From NCBI GenBank assembly GCA_009760855.2, contig WPIO01000106.1:1-64000 (forward strand): a DNA stretch of 64,000 nt, read 5' to 3'. The position numbers were made by a program, and so were the translations under genes. The notes under the pieces were generated by a model. The model did no database searches and was not told the origin of the DNA. It was given only the letters and a program-made list of their open reading frames with translations. The DNA is from Cristatella mucedo (lineage: Eukaryota > Bryozoa > Phylactolaemata > Cristatellidae). Shown piece by piece: positions 20,308 to 32,795 of this stretch (positions are counted from its first letter, which is position 1; each line of letters begins with the position of its first letter).

Positions 20308-22002
20308 CCTGTAGATGATGAGCGATCTGAAGCGAGGACGACGGACACAGCTGTCACAGCAGTTGCAGCGACAGCTACGTCGTCTCTTACGTATGCGACA
20401 ACCATAGTTAAGCTGAGGCATTTGTGTATGCTTGTCCGGGACGTGCATCTACGTGCATCCTCCTTCCTCTTGGCTGCTAACTCGGCTTAAAGCCGACCTC
20501 CAAAGCCAGCACCATTCGCATCACTGGCTGTGCTCATTGACATTGGTCAACCCAGACCTTGACTTCCTGCACCGGTGCATTGAGTTTTCAGCAGAGCTGC
20601 GTGCGAGGGCTTCTGCGCGTTGATGTCTGAATAGCAGTTGGCGCACTGCTGTGCTGCTTACATGTATGTGCACGCTCGCGTCTTAAATTGAACCAGCGCC
20701 AGCCTCTTTTGTTCGTAGTCGAATTTGAGATCCGTTGGCACACAAGATATTGCCTCATCGATACTCGACACTTGCCCGATCGGCTCGAATCTCTACTTTT
20801 TTGTAATGAACGCCTGTTTTGTTGGGCCGAAGCTCGCGAGGCGTAGTGGTGCAAGAGTCGTTACTGGGTTGCACTCTTTCTTCGGTTGCCAGCATGGCTG
20901 AGTAGGGCTCCAGTCGTCCGTGCATGTCTCCCGCCTGTACATGGCTCTCTCGTTAGCGTTTTGTATCACGTTTTTATCTGAAATATATCTTGTTCGTAGT
21001 GCGTCGACTATATGCCTGGTTGCTTTACTATTTACTTGTCCTTGGTTGTTTCGTTTACTGAGCTTATTATTTGTGGGTCTCACTCCTTGGCCTACATAAG
21101 GATCGCCTAGACTGGTGTTGCAGTTATGACGTTACATTACGTGCTCAGTGTGTATTGATAGTAATTCATGATTTAAATGAAACATTCGAGGGTCGTAAGC
21201 TAACTTTACTAGTAACTTGTAATAATTTCTAAAACCGATAACAGAACCTTGTTTGGCCGACTCTCTGTTTCACAGTGCTGACGTCAGTGGCCTACAATGA
21301 CATAGGATGTCTAGGCCTGCTCAGTGAAGCAAGTTGAAACTAGCCACAGCCTACCGGAACCACCAGTGCATTTATTAGGGCGTAGGTAGAACGCAACAAG
21401 TGTGCAGAAGCACCCAAGATGGGCCATTGTTGAATGGCAGCCGCTGCTTGACATCTCACCTCCGAGCGAGTCCGTGAGTAGCTCATCACCTTGATGCCGT
21501 GATGTGTGAAGGCAAAAGCAGGAGGAAGTATTTCATATGCTAGCCGTTCAAGGCCGTAGGACCAAACTTGTCAGCATTCAGACTTTCGACTTCGGCGAGA
21601 GCAGCTTTTGCTGCTTTTCACTTTGCACCATTGGCCCATCAGTCTTGGCCAACGAAAACAGTCTTGCGTTTGTTCATCACGCTTGCCGTTGCTAGGGCGC
21701 CTGAGACCGTCGTCCAAATGCTGCTCCTCCGGGGTTCTGGTTTGCTTGGGTTTTCGCTGCTTCTAAGAACACGGCAGTCCAGTCGGCTGTGGCCCCGACG
21801 AGAAAATGCTGTGCGATTCGCTCGAGCGAAGCAACGTGCAGCTGTTCTAGAGCGAGGCATATGTGAGCTAGTAGAGCGACGCGACCGATCGATGTGACAG
21901 CGAGCAGCAGAGCCCTGTCGACTCGCTCGTTGCGACCTCGACAAAGGTAAAGGGCCTTGCATTTATTGGCGATGCGCTATTGCCGTCCGTTGCACTCTCA
22001 CG
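20308..22002. other. CTCF 3' flank; no gene seen
   Basis: Contains the presumed CTCF 3'UTR and intergenic DNA. Short open frames only; no AATAAA seen near the stop and no repeat recognised. Confidence 0.4.
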
Positions 22003-22959
22003 TCACGCCTGCCTGCCCTTGGCGGTTATGCGAACGCGGTTGATAGATTCACCCGGCGACCTCTCGTCTGCCGCCTTCTTAACTTCCGCGTCATCGCATT
22101 CGTCCTCGTCGACGCATGCGGACGGTGGCGATTTGCCGACGCCACTGCCGCCAGCCTTCGAATTGCATGCTGGCACATGGATGGCTTGCAATGCCACTTT
22201 GTCGCCGGTCACTCCAGCATTTCCGGCGGAGTCTCTAGAAGAACCGCCGCCGGCGCTGCTTCGCTGTTCGGGGCTGCTAGGCGCCGTCGTGGCCGAAACC
22301 GCAGGGGGCGACAGCGGCCGTGGGCCGTGGGCCGCAGGTGTGGCAGCAGCCGCGGCACTTGGGCTCCGCCTCTCGGCGTTGGAATCGGAGAGCGGCGACC
22401 GCCGCTTCGGCGGGCTCTTGGTGGAGCTGTCCTCCGTCGTCGCCTTGCCACCTAGCGGCGGCGGCCCATGCTCGGTGTCATTTCGGCCAGTGGCGGGCGA
22501 GCGGCCGCCCAAAGTGCCCGCTGTCGCTGCCGCCGCGTGCCCTGAGCTACCTCCGACCGGAGAGCTGTTTCGAGCTTTGGCGGTATCTGCGGCGACCTCT
22601 TCTGCGGCGGGCAGCGATCTTGGCGGCAGCGCCTCGTCGCCCGGCCGCCTCGGCGGCTCGGAGGCGCGCCAGTCGGAGAGCACCTGCTCGCTGCCGCACG
22701 GCGTCAGCCCGCCGCCGGCGGCAGCGGCAGCTGCTGCGCTCCTCGGGCCACTGCGGCCGTCGTCCTCCTCTTCGATCGCCACGGTCTTGCTGCCGCGGGG
22801 GCCGAGCGGAATGTCGCGGCCATTGCCCGCGCAAGACGGCCCGGTCAAATTGGAGACGCTGCCGACCGCCGAATCCGACCAGACGGTGACGTCGGAGTGT
22901 TTGGCCTGGTGGCGAAAGTGATGGCGACTCAGGTTATCTGGCGTCTTCTGTTCGTCCAT
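22003..22959 (-). CDS. Unrecognised protein, 318 aa, disordered Ser/Pro/Ala-rich
   Basis: An ATG-started frame of 318 codons begins MDEQKTPDNLSRHHFRHQAK and HSDVTVWSDSAVGSVSNLTG. It continues with charged, Ser/Pro/Ala-rich sequence (TKSPPKRRSPLSDS and several SP sites) and an acidic patch (VDEDECDDAE), and ends ITAKGRQA-stop. The first 40 residues are the least repetitive and most protein-like. High GC makes long chance frames easier, and the complementary strand is also open, so coding is not certain. It may be a first exon: a GTGAGA donor lies just after the stop and GGAG|GTAGCT lies inside. No family recognised. Confidence 0.45.
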   Translation of the reverse strand: MDEQKTPDNLSRHHFRHQAKHSDVTVWSDSAVGSVSNLTGPSCAGNGRDIPLGPRGSKTVAIEEEDDGRSGPRSAAAAAAAGGGLTPCGSEQVLSDWRASEPPRRPGDEALPPRSLPAAEEVAADTAKARNSSPVGGSSGHAAAATAGTLGGRSPATGRNDTEHGPPPLGGKATTEDSSTKSPPKRRSPLSDSNAERRSPSAAAAATPAAHGPRPLSPPAVSATTAPSSPEQRSSAGGGSSRDSAGNAGVTGDKVALQAIHVPACNSKAGGSGVGKSPPSACVDEDECDDAEVKKAADERSPGESINRVRITAKGRQA

Positions 22960-23260
22960 GCCTGAGCGAACGAACGCGAAAGCGCACTAGCGGAGCGGGA
23001 TGGTCGGTGCACGGCGGCGGCGGCGGCGGCTGCCTCCTGGCGGCAGTGGCTGCGATGCGGGAGAAGCTGCCGGAACCGCGTGCAGGGGGCGGAATTCGTT
23101 GCCGAGATTTCTTTTTGCTCGGCGGAATTCGCGATCGTTTCGTCGGAGTTACAAGAAAATTGCGAAGTTTCCAGTAAATTAGAATACATAAAATTACAGT
23201 ATTGATATTGGGTATCGAGTGATAATACCGTGCTTTCGGTAAGCGATCGAACGACGAGCG
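22960..23260 (-). promoter_or_regulatory. GC-rich 5' flank of the 318-codon frame
   Basis: CpG-rich DNA with a GGC run (23014-23034) directly upstream of the ATG at 22959, grading into AT-rich sequence by 23150. Promoter status is inferred from composition. Confidence 0.3.
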
Positions 23261-23339
23261 TTTCAAGGTCATGGCTGCGAGCGTAAATGGAGAGTGCTTG
23301 TATTTGTCTCGAACTTGTCCGATTGTGTTCGTTCCGCGT

Positions 23340-23600
23340 CGTTTGGTGGTCACGTTTCAACCATCAGACTGCTGGTGCTGCTGTGGAGTTCCACAAGGGT
23401 CCGCTCTCGGTCCTTTGCTGTTCTCCCATTTTGAACGAGCACGTTGGAAAGGTGATTTGGCCCCACGGGGTCGGCTGTTACTTCTGCGGCGACGATACCC
23501 GGCTGAACTAGTCACTTAGGCAATCGGAATCAGCAGCAGATGAACTGAACGCCTGCCTTACTGACTTACTGACTGACTGACTTACTTACCGACTTACTGA
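23340..23600 (+). mobile_element. LINE reverse transcriptase fragment
   Basis: Two frames give GVPQGSALGPLLFSH and then VGCYFCGDDTRLN and ADELNACL, matching the PQG and YADD regions of L2/CR1-like LINEs. The YADD box has decayed to CGDD. It is followed by a gactgacttact-type short tandem repeat. Confidence 0.7.
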
Positions 23601-24359
23601 CGCCAGATCCTGGATGTTGGTCAATTTTCTTATAATATAACTGCTACTATATACTCATACTAGCTAATAGTTGTACTATGATTAATTCAGTTTTGGTTCG
23701 GTTACAGAAACCAGCCACCGGGCCTCTTCAGCTAGCGACGAATATGGCTGCAACTTAGGTTAACAAACCTCAGAGGTTCAGTCGCGTGTCCCCTCTACTG
23801 AATGCTCGGCCACGGCTTCTGGTCGATCAGCTGATACAGAGCAAAACTCTTACTCCGAGCCACAAAGCCTGCCACGGCTGGGCTCCGTAATACCAACTGC
23901 TGACTACTGCACACGTTTAAAGGTTTTTCGTGCCCTCAGGTCCTCCTCTAAGGACAATAAATTAGCGAATCCATTCTTCTTCCGGCAACTTTTGGCGACG
24001 GAAGCTTTGTTTTGGTCTGCAAATCCTGGTCTGGCGGTGGGAAGCACAATTCCAACATTCTTCTACAACAACTCCTGCTGCCTGCTGCCGACCGCGGCAC
24101 ATCCTTTCCAGCTGAGCTGCCACTTCCATCCTACTCACTTCCTCGTCTGCTCTCACGAATTTCCTGTACTTCTCACTTGTGTGTGTGTGCGTGCGTGCGT
24201 GTGTGTGTGACGAAGTCCGTTGGCTACCGCACGCGCACCTGAGGCCAAACGGGCTTAAAGTGTGCTATGGAAACTCTCCAGCGTGGCGCCCGTTCTGCGT
24301 GCTTTCTGGACTAAAGTGCGGAAATACACTACACTATAGTCTCAAAAACTTCGATGATA

Positions 24360-24416
24360 ATTCTCAAATCTTCGCGGCCGCCGCTGTCGTGGCGGCGACC
24401 GCGAAGATTCGAGAAT
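24360..24416. repeat. Long imperfect hairpin
   Basis: The arms attctcaaatcttcgcggcc... and ...gaccgcgaagattcgagaat pair at about 24 of 26 positions around a loop of a few bases. Confidence 0.85.
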
Positions 24417-25715
24417 GTCCTTGAGAGCAAAGCACGGCACTTTTCAGGCCGCAAGCAATCGGGCCCCGAATAACTCTCTTGCATTAACCGTTTCAACTTA
24501 TTAACCTTTTGACTTGATCATCGAACGACAGTCTACCGTCGTTAAATCAATAGCAAACTCTATAGTACTTTCCACTACAAACTTGCTGGACGGAAGCATG
24601 ATCTCGCCAGATCTCGCGGGGCTTGTCAGCGCGCTTCGCATGCTCGGACGCGCGTCGCGTATGCAGACGCCGATTAGGATAGGCGGAGCCAACCGAATTT
24701 CAGCTCCGCAACAGAGATGCGGCGCTAAAAGCGAACGGAAGCGAATGCTGTTCGAGTTCGTACGGAGGGAGAGGCGCGGTCGCTTGCGCGCCACCGCTGC
24801 GGGCCGCCGCGTAAACACGTTCGGCTCGCTGGCGACCTCGGCTATGCGCACAGCGTCCGGCGAACCATAGAGCGAGCACTCGGGAGGGGCGAAAAGGTTC
24901 TAAAAGAAATCCTGCCTACTCTTTGCACTTGTCGTTCGCAAGGTTTTTTGCGCATTTCGACCACTACTTTCTTTCACGCCGTCTGCCGCAGCTCGGCCGC
25001 CAGGATGGTCGAGCAACGCCCTGCTTTCCGCGTCGTTGCCGCTGCCCTTTGAGTTCTATCATCGCGCCAAACCGGATCTCAGTGAACGCAGCTACTCTGA
25101 TGGGCGCAAAATAAATTTACTGTCTTCTCTTAGAATGTGAACAGGACGCCACGACGGCGACCTCGTAGGTGCGCGAGCCGCACCGGAAGACCGACCCGCG
25201 GGACCTTTCGGGCCTCTGCTTCTGCAAGAGCGGCTTCCGGATGTGGCTAGCAGAAGCCGCAACGGGTCGCCGAATGTGGTTGGCGTAGACCGCAGCCGCC
25301 AGCACCGCGCCCGCTATACCGCAGAGCGTAGTGTGGCAACGAGGCGGTCGGTTGACTGACGTATGCGTAAATAGGGCGTGTATGCGTGTGCGCGCGCGCG
25401 CGCGCGCGTGCATGCGCAGGACCGACCGCCGCACGGACAGCCGCCTGGACCGCCGTGCCTTGGCTTGGTGCAGCCCACCTGCGGCAGTGCAGCAGAAGAC
25501 GGTTCGCCGCCGGGGCTCGATACGCGTTCGCGAGAAGAGTAGTGCAGTCACGTTCTTTCGTCCGACGGCGGCGTACGTCGGCTAGGATTCCCCGTTCGTT
25601 TGGCCCCCGCCGGAAGAGCTGTCGGCCACGTGACGCGGCGTGCGAGCTATCGAGCCGTTTTGGCTGGGGTCTCCGAGGCAAGCAAGGCGTCGCAACCTGG
25701 GCTATTGCTGCGGCA

Positions 25716-25751
25716 CACAGAGCGAACCGTCCAGCGACGGTTCGCTCTGTG
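25716..25751. repeat. Perfect 15-bp stem-loop
   Basis: cacagagcgaaccgt and acggttcgctctgtg are exact reverse complements separated by ccagcg. Confidence 0.9.
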
Positions 25752-27104
25752 CGCCGACGGAACGGAAAAACGCCCGCGGGGCTCGAGCCCAGGACCCTGC
25801 TACGGAGGAAACGCACGAGATGGATATATAACTCAAAGGATCGACATTGGCGTTTCGCTGCGAAGGAAAGCTGAGCGCTCTGAAGTGACGTTTAAACGGT
25901 CAGTCCTACTTCCGCTTTGCTTCATTCCTTTTCCATTTGCTTGCGGCGTCATCAAGACAGCGGGGTGGTCCAAAACTTATGGAAGACTGAGCGACTGAAC
26001 TCGGATGCTTAGTATACGACTTTACTCGTAGGCCCAAGGAATATGCAATGAACGAACGATCAATCTTACGCACCGTCAAAGGCACGCCTTCTTCGTAAAA
26101 TGCAAAATAAAATATCGCATTCTGTCACTGCTCGACATTCTTGCACATTTCTTGCCTTGATTGTCTCTTACGGCCTTTCGCGGGATACAATTTGTGCAGT
26201 AGACATATATTAAGAGCACTGACAGGTCAAGTGGTCCCGAGCAGTAATTCTTTTACTGTAAGGTCCGCCCCAGTGGTCTTTGAACCGCCGTGTGAGGAAA
26301 ATGTAGGGGAAACAATACTGAGAGATAATTGATGAGCTTTCTGCAAGCAGCTACTTGCAGTGTATTCCTATCTGATGTGGCACAGCCCGATGTGTGTAGT
26401 CGAAGTTGTGTATGGACAAATTGGAGGACCTCAGTCGGTTTATGTGTTCGTGTTTGCCTTTCTGCGTGTGTGTGTGCGTGTGAGCGTGCGTTTGTGTACT
26501 GTGCATGTCTGCATCGGTGGTTAAGCTTGTGAACCTGCTGGACACAAATAAACCGTGAGAAAAATAGTGACAGTTTCCTATGAATGAGTCGGTGACCAAG
26601 GATCGAGTAATACGATTATGATCATCGCGAGCATGATTTTGCATAATTTCGTTGCAGTACCGGTGCAGTCCAGCTCGTCGCTATTTCGCCTGGCTGCGCC
26701 ACGTGCTGCCGCTGCGTCCTCAGACGCTGCTCCCCCGGATTAGACAGGTGGGGGAAAAAAGCGCTCGCAAGTTACCTCCCTCATGAAGGCGTGTAAGTTG
26801 ACCTTGAGGAGCTGCTCGTGAAACGCGGCTAACAATGAGTTTCGCTACGATGGCGAAATATCGCGACGTACTGCAGCAGGCAATTTTCCTCGTTCTGGAT
26901 ATTTCTCAGGTATTAGCACAGCTAGCCCCAAAACTATGAGCAATACTGACTAGATAGCCATGCACTTCTCGATCTGCTCTTTTCAGTTAGACAGAGCCTC
27001 AGAGGATGGCAATTCAGACCCACGGTGTTGGCTTCTACTGCCAGGACAGAGAGCTGTGCTTATCATTCAAGGCCTTGGAATCAGCTGCTGTGGTTAAAAA
27101 CATG

Positions 27105-27300
27105 CTCTACCAAATTTGCATGTTGACCCTGTGCATGTCACCCCTAACCACAATATTCATTTTGTTTGTTTTTCAAGCATGATTTTACTTACCATTCAAT
27201 TGCATTTCCCTTTGCAGCAAATGTAAAGCGCCTAGAAAGAGATTAAGTTCTCTGAGGGCGCTTTATCAAGTCCATTATTATTTTTATTATGCTCGCTCCA
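27105..27300 (+). mobile_element. LINE-X 3' tail
   Basis: tgcatgttgaccctgtgcat, the cattcaattgcatttccc motif, and agcgcctagaaagagattaa leading into an ATT-repeat end. Nearly identical to 9300-9480. Confidence 0.8.
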
Positions 27301-27413
27301 GATTAAGTTCTGGGTGCCAAATTCCTTAAATTCAATGATAACTATACCTAATTCCACCACATGAGAAATCCCAAGCGTGTGGTTGAAATAATGATATTAC
27401 TATTATATTAGAT

Positions 27414-27600
27414 CAGTGGTTCTCATACTGTGGGTCGCGACTCCTTGGGGGTCGAACAACCTTTTCACAGGGGGTCGCCTAAGACCATCGGAAAACGCAC
27501 ATTTCCACATTTTGCACACAATTGTTTTATGTTTGGGGGTCGCCAAAACGCGAGTAACTATATTAAAGGGTCGCGGCGTTAAGATGGTTGAGAATCGCTG
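27414..27600. mobile_element. SPIN-like hAT MITE with perfect 8-bp target duplication
   Basis: The 187-bp element begins cagtggttctcatactgtgg and ends gttgagaatcgctg. It is flanked by TATTAGAT at 27406-27413 and 27601-27608. Internal motifs (cctaagaccatcggaaaacg) match the SPIN hAT family known from tetrapods and some invertebrates. Non-autonomous. Confidence 0.88.
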
Positions 27601-27649
27601 TATTAGATGATTTAACAGCATCATTTGTCTAGCTTTAGCTTGTTTTGTT

Positions 27650-27760
27650 TAGCCGCAGCTTACAATTGGCAACAAAGAATCGCCACTGCACGATTCGAGC
27701 CCACGACTTCGGTCGTGAAAAGCGAGCACCTTATCCCCCGAGCTATCACGGCCAGAATTA
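27650..27760 (-). repeat. SINE-B copy (partial)
   Basis: Reverse strand: cgattcgagcccacgac with aaagcgagcaccttatcccc. The tail is lost. Confidence 0.65.
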
Positions 27761-27779
27761 GTGACTCTGGGCTCTTAAT

Positions 27780-29970
27780 TGGATATAGCTAACCGTCGTC
27801 GAATGCCTGTGATGTAATGTTTTTTTCGAAACCGCAGCCCGTTCGACAGTAGGCCGTTGGTCTGGTGCTGAGCCATTTTCTTGCCACCACTAGGAAAGAC
27901 TTGGACGGCCCGCCGTGGTGACGGCAAGTAGAGAAAGAACCCGAGTGGAAACGTAAATGTCACGACCCAACTCATTCGATCTGGCCAACGGTGCAGCCGA
28001 CTTCAGGAGGACCTGGAGGGTGCACCGGCTCCGGCTGCCGAGACCCGGCGGCAACGGAAGTGGCTGCACTCTTTGACAGCCGCCGGTCGTGACGAGCTTC
28101 ATTCGGAAGACCTCTCCCACCTGCCTCCCTCCCCGCTGCAGCCGCCAGACACTATGTTCGATGATTCCCTTGCAGCATTAGAGACTACTAGATTATTATA
28201 TTAGATTTACTAGATCTATTAGAGACTCCTCGCCACGGCGAAAGCTGACTGACAGCTTGAGATACTCCTTGAGGTTCTCCCTCTAGACTCCGGCTTGTTT
28301 GTTTTTAACTCGGCAACTTGCCATGGCTGCCGATGCCTATACGGATGCTTCTGCTGAATAAGAATCCTCTTGAGTTTTCGCATCGAAAAAAAATTTGCTC
28401 TCGTGTCCTTCTGTTATGGGAAAATAAGTAGGGCAACTGCAGCTGACCCCGATACCCCGGATTCCAAGGTGCGTAAAAAAGCCATTTAAATAGGGTGGTC
28501 AGGGTTGTTTCATTACGCCCTGCCAGAAGAATGCTGAACATTTCACGAGTGACACCAATATCGAATCATCGATTGCTGGGCCGGAATTCAATCGACAAGT
28601 TCCCCGCCTTTTCCGCTTTATCTCTCCCCCCCCCCCGATGCCCGTGTTTTTTTTGTACACGGTCAGTCAGGCTGCCACACATCTCAAGCGAGAAAGCAAC
28701 AGGGGCAGCTTAAATGGCAGCAGAAAACCTGTTAAAAAGAAACTCAAATCGACTGTAGCAGCAAACCCACTGGGAAAAGAATCGTTGACTACATTCGCTG
28801 GCGATCGTTGGCGAACATACATAAATTTGATAGAGAGCCGCTTCACTTGCTCATTCACTCCTTCGCGGTCTGTATTTGCTTGGGCGGTGTGCGGTTGCCG
28901 GCACAGAGGTACACACTGGCAGTCAACTCACTGCAACTCGTAGCCTCCGGTAACCGTTCAATGGCGAGGCAATGAGAGCGACTTTCGGTGGCCTAGTGGC
29001 CCGTCTTGTGCACCAGAGCTTGGTGAAAACTAAATCCACTCTGACGACAGGCCACGATTGAGACACATCAAGTTGTAATAGCTGCACGATCTGTTTATTG
29101 TCACACGACAGATTCTATGTAAGGTCCCTTCGAAGTAAAATTCATAGCGCATGTTGTCAGCATATATACTGATAAAATGAATTTTTCATAACACAAAATC
29201 TCCCTCTCGAGTGTTTTAAATCATCTCAACTGTGTTTCAAACCTCGAGTTACAATTGAAGTAAAATTGAAAGAGCTTTTGAGTCCCCTGGAAACTCGAAT
29301 CCATTGGTTTGTGCATGCCTTCGCACCATTTCTAGGTATTGGGATGCATAATGAGACTCGCCCCTGTTTGTCCGCTAAGTTTGAACACGATTTAAGGCGC
29401 TGTGGTTGGTCCCGGCTGATCTGCAATTGCACTGCAAGTTCCTGCACTGACTCACACGGCCCGCCTGACCCACACGGCCCGCCACGGTTTGGCTCCTTCA
29501 CAGATACCGATGCACATCCACCACTCAGGCAGGAAAATAAATTAGTTTACTAGATCTTTCACGTTAAGACGCTAGGCGACACAACAAGTGCCTCGACAGT
29601 GATCTACTTCTTTTAGGGGGCTATACGCATGCTTTATTACTATTATTATTCCCTTGGACTCTATCGCAACGACCTTGTCCTTCTCTCCTATGTGTGCGAC
29701 ACTTCATTTCCAGACGTCCTTTTAGACTGCGCTTTTTTTTTTACTACTTCCTCAGCGGAGCTCCTGATTAAACTATGCTCCATTCTTTACTATACGAGGT
29801 GAGGTTTATTGGCTGTCAGTTGTGAAAGCCATTCGACTTGTGGTCCACTCTAAAAGTTCAATAAGTACATGTTTAGCGTTCGTGAGCAGCTACAGTCGGA
29901 GACGCAGACTAATACGTTGTCTGTACAGTTACAGTCGCAAACTTATACTGTATCGCCTTGGACGCGATGT
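27780..29970. other. Intergenic; nothing recognised
   Basis: No supported exon. A C-run lies at 28627-28636, and a degenerate ATT-tailed remnant lies at 29585-29650. Confidence 0.4.
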
Positions 29971-29974
29971 AATG

Positions 29975-31190
29975 TAATGTATCTCCGTCTGCAACTCCAC
30001 AAAGCCACAATGACTACGTGGGTGCTGCGAAGGAGAGTTTTGTGTAGCGAACTCACAGCCTAAACGGCTTTCGTTACGCATTCGGTAGCCAATAGACTTC
30101 GCCTCAGGCAACAAAGAGAAAGTGGGAAGCCTGGCAGAGTCAGGAGAGCAGTTGAGGTAGTGAGTAGCCTGGAAGTAGCAGCTCAGGACCGCTGAAAAGG
30201 ATGAGCCGTAGTCGGCAGCAGGAGAGTATATGTCGTTGCGTAAGAATTGTAGAAACGAGTTCCAAAGTCTAGGACTTGCAGAGCTAAAGCTTCTGTCGCC
30301 AACGGTCTTTAAGCGGAAGAATGGAACAGCTAATTTATTGCCCATACAGGACCTGAGGGCACGAAGAGGCTGAATCTGGTGCAGCAGTTCAGCTAGGTAC
30401 GAAGGAGCTAAGCCGTGGCCAGCCTTGTGGGTCAGCGTAAGAACTTTGCTCTGTATCCGTTGATCAACCGGCAACCATCATAGCTCTTTTAGTAAAGGAG
30501 ATACATGCTCAAACCTCTGGGACTTGAAGACTAGCCTTGCAGCCATGTTCATAGTCAGCTGCAGTGGCCTAGTTGCTTTCTTTGGTGGCCCAGCCATAAG
30601 AGAATTACAATAATCGAGCCGAGACAGAACTAAGGAGCGACTTAAATTTTTTTGCAAGCCGCTGTGGAAGATGGCTCCTAATCTTATATAGGGATCGGAC
30701 GTGATGGCTAGTTGTAGAAGCAGTCTTCTGAATGAAGCTTTTAAAATTGAGGCAGCTGTCGAAAACGACACCTAAATTTTGACCTCAATAAGTTTTCCGA
30801 CATCCAGGATCGAATGGCGGCAAGGCAAGCATTCAGTTTCTCAGTTGCTGAAGCAGATTCCGACGGTTTGAATGACAAATACAGCTGAGTATCATCAGCC
30901 TAAAAGTGATATCCTATTCCATGGGCATTAATCACTTTTCCCAGCGGTTGAGTATAAATGGAGAACAGCAAGGCACCTAGTACAGTACTCTTGAGGGACT
31001 CCACTGGTGACCGGTCTCGTGTATGAGGCCTGACCCCCACAAGACACGGATTGAACACGATCAGACAAGTACAATTTAAACCATGCCAGTGCCAGACCGA
31101 TCGTTATTCCCAAATCGTTCAAGTAGAACATCGTGATCACTGGTAGTATTCTGACTGAGGCGCCCGAGCTAGCTTTACATCTCACCACGA
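29975..31190 (-). mobile_element. LINE-Y, truncated copy (second L2-like family)
   Basis: The minus strand gives VLTLTHKAGHGLAPSYLAEL and KTVGDRSFSSASPRLWNSFL. Further upstream come VLSRLDYCNSLMAGPPKKAT and RT remnants (GVPQEY, SCGGQASYTRPVTSG). The 3' end carries tgcaactccacaaagccac. It differs in sequence from LINE-X. Confidence 0.85.
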
Positions 31191-31562
31191 CTCATACGCG
31201 TAGGCACGAAGACTTACCATTCTCCACATCTTCCTTGCCCAAACCCATGTAAACAGGCATCAGGTTTAGGGAAGCAGCTCAACTTTTATCAAGCAGCAGT
31301 TCAGTGAGGGCTTGACCTGCTGACTCAACTCGTTAACTTCTACCCCTTCCAAAGAAAGCACCCGAGCAGCTTAATTAACACAGACTGAGTGAAGGCTGTG
31401 AGAAACAGGTGCAAAGCTATAAAGTCGACTATAGCACAATAATCTGTATGTCACCTTGGTATGAGCATGCTGAATTAATTAGGCCGTTAGACTGTAGATT
31501 GTCAGAGCTGAAATTCGCTGAATGGTCGAACGATTGCATACTGTGTTAGTAGCCACGAGCTT

Positions 31563-31611
31563 GTTATATATATATTATATATATATATATATATAATATA
31601 TATATATATGT
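31563..31611. repeat. (TA)n microsatellite
   Basis: Nearly pure TA repeat next to an inverted SINE-A. Confidence 0.9.
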
Positions 31612-31620
31612 GCGTGTGTG

Positions 31621-31757
31621 TAATTCATTTGTATAGCGCCCTAAGTGAACTTAATCTCTATTCAGGGCATCACATGTTCCACGGAGCTCGTGCCCACGGC
31701 CTCTGGCAGCCTTGGTCGGGGCGAGCACCATAACCACTGGGCCGAACCAGCTCGGCA
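31621..31757 (-). repeat. SINE-A copy
   Basis: Reverse strand: tatagcgccctaagtgaact (tail) and ccactgggccgaaccagctc (head). Confidence 0.85.
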
Positions 31758-32166
31758 GTTGTCCTTTGCATGCTAAAAACAAGCACTGTCACTAACTGAT
31801 TTTGATATGCTTTTTAGCACACAGAAAGCGCCCAGAACAATATGACGCTATACAATTATCTAGTATATAATTTGTCACGGTTGCATAGCCTATTAAATAG
31901 GCTAGGCCGTGATATTATAAGTCGAACGTTCGAGCACCTAGAACCCCTCGGAACCATTAGAACCTGCCCAATTGACGTTCCAAGACTACTCTTGTTATAA
32001 GGAGCCTAGTTTGCAAAACCTCCACGAGACTTGCACCAGAATATTACTCAAGACTGAATAGCTTCACAAGCTCTGATCTGCCTCACATAGGTTAGTACTG
32101 TATTTACGGGCTGATTGTTCTGAAGCTTGGCCCTCCCATAAAAAATGTTGTATTTGTTCGATACAA

Positions 32167-32172
32167 TTTATT
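32167..32172 (-). terminator. Possible poly(A) signal of the RRM-zinc finger gene
   Basis: AATAAA on the minus strand, about 620 nt past the stop codon. It is one candidate only; no transcript end is known. Confidence 0.35.
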
Positions 32173-32795
32173 TCACAAAATCATATTTACAGTTACTCAG
32201 CGTGACGGCCACGCATGGACAAAAATATACAACGAAGAAACGCTTTAAAATCTCGTGCTCAGCGGATAGAAGATAATGTCTTTGAAATACCGTCTAGCAC
32301 CCATTGGGACTGCTCATTCGGAGCCCACACAGAAGAAGCCACGGCAGTATCAGCTCCATTCAGAGCATAAAGAACCCAAAAACGACGGCTGTAAAAGTGA
32401 AATGATCATCTCCAGTTCTTCCTGGTATTGCAAAGTACAGACCATTCGACATCCTTCGCTCTTGCACAAAAGCCAGCTACAAAAAATTAGCATATTGCCG
32501 ATAAGGCAAGGGGACGTAACAATCACGAGCAGCTTCGATGTGGAATAAGGACGACTTAGGAGTTACGCTTAGAAAAGCTTGGAAAACCGCAGAAAAACGG
32601 CTAAGCAGGAACAAAGGTTAGTGGGAACCTGGTTAGTAAAAGGGGCAGCGAGGGGTAAGGATAGGACAACAAGAATCTGCATAATGCAAACTGAAGCCGC
32701 CTTTCATCTAATGATCGGCGGTGAGAAATTAGAACAAGAAATGTCACCCGATTTCATTTATAACATAGCTCCACTCACCTCAAACACCTGGACAC

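Larger units (their letters stand above)
23600..27100. other. Intergenic; no confident gene
   Basis: GC-rich open frames at 24500-24870 and 25120-25870 overlap on both strands without recognisable protein sequence. Two large hairpins (24360, 25716) and a GC dinucleotide run (25391-25408) occur. Confidence 0.4.

Noticed and set aside
25117-25874. Arg/Ala-rich open frames on both strands
   Set aside because: High GC and CpG give long chance frames on both strands; no protein resemblance, no splice structure.
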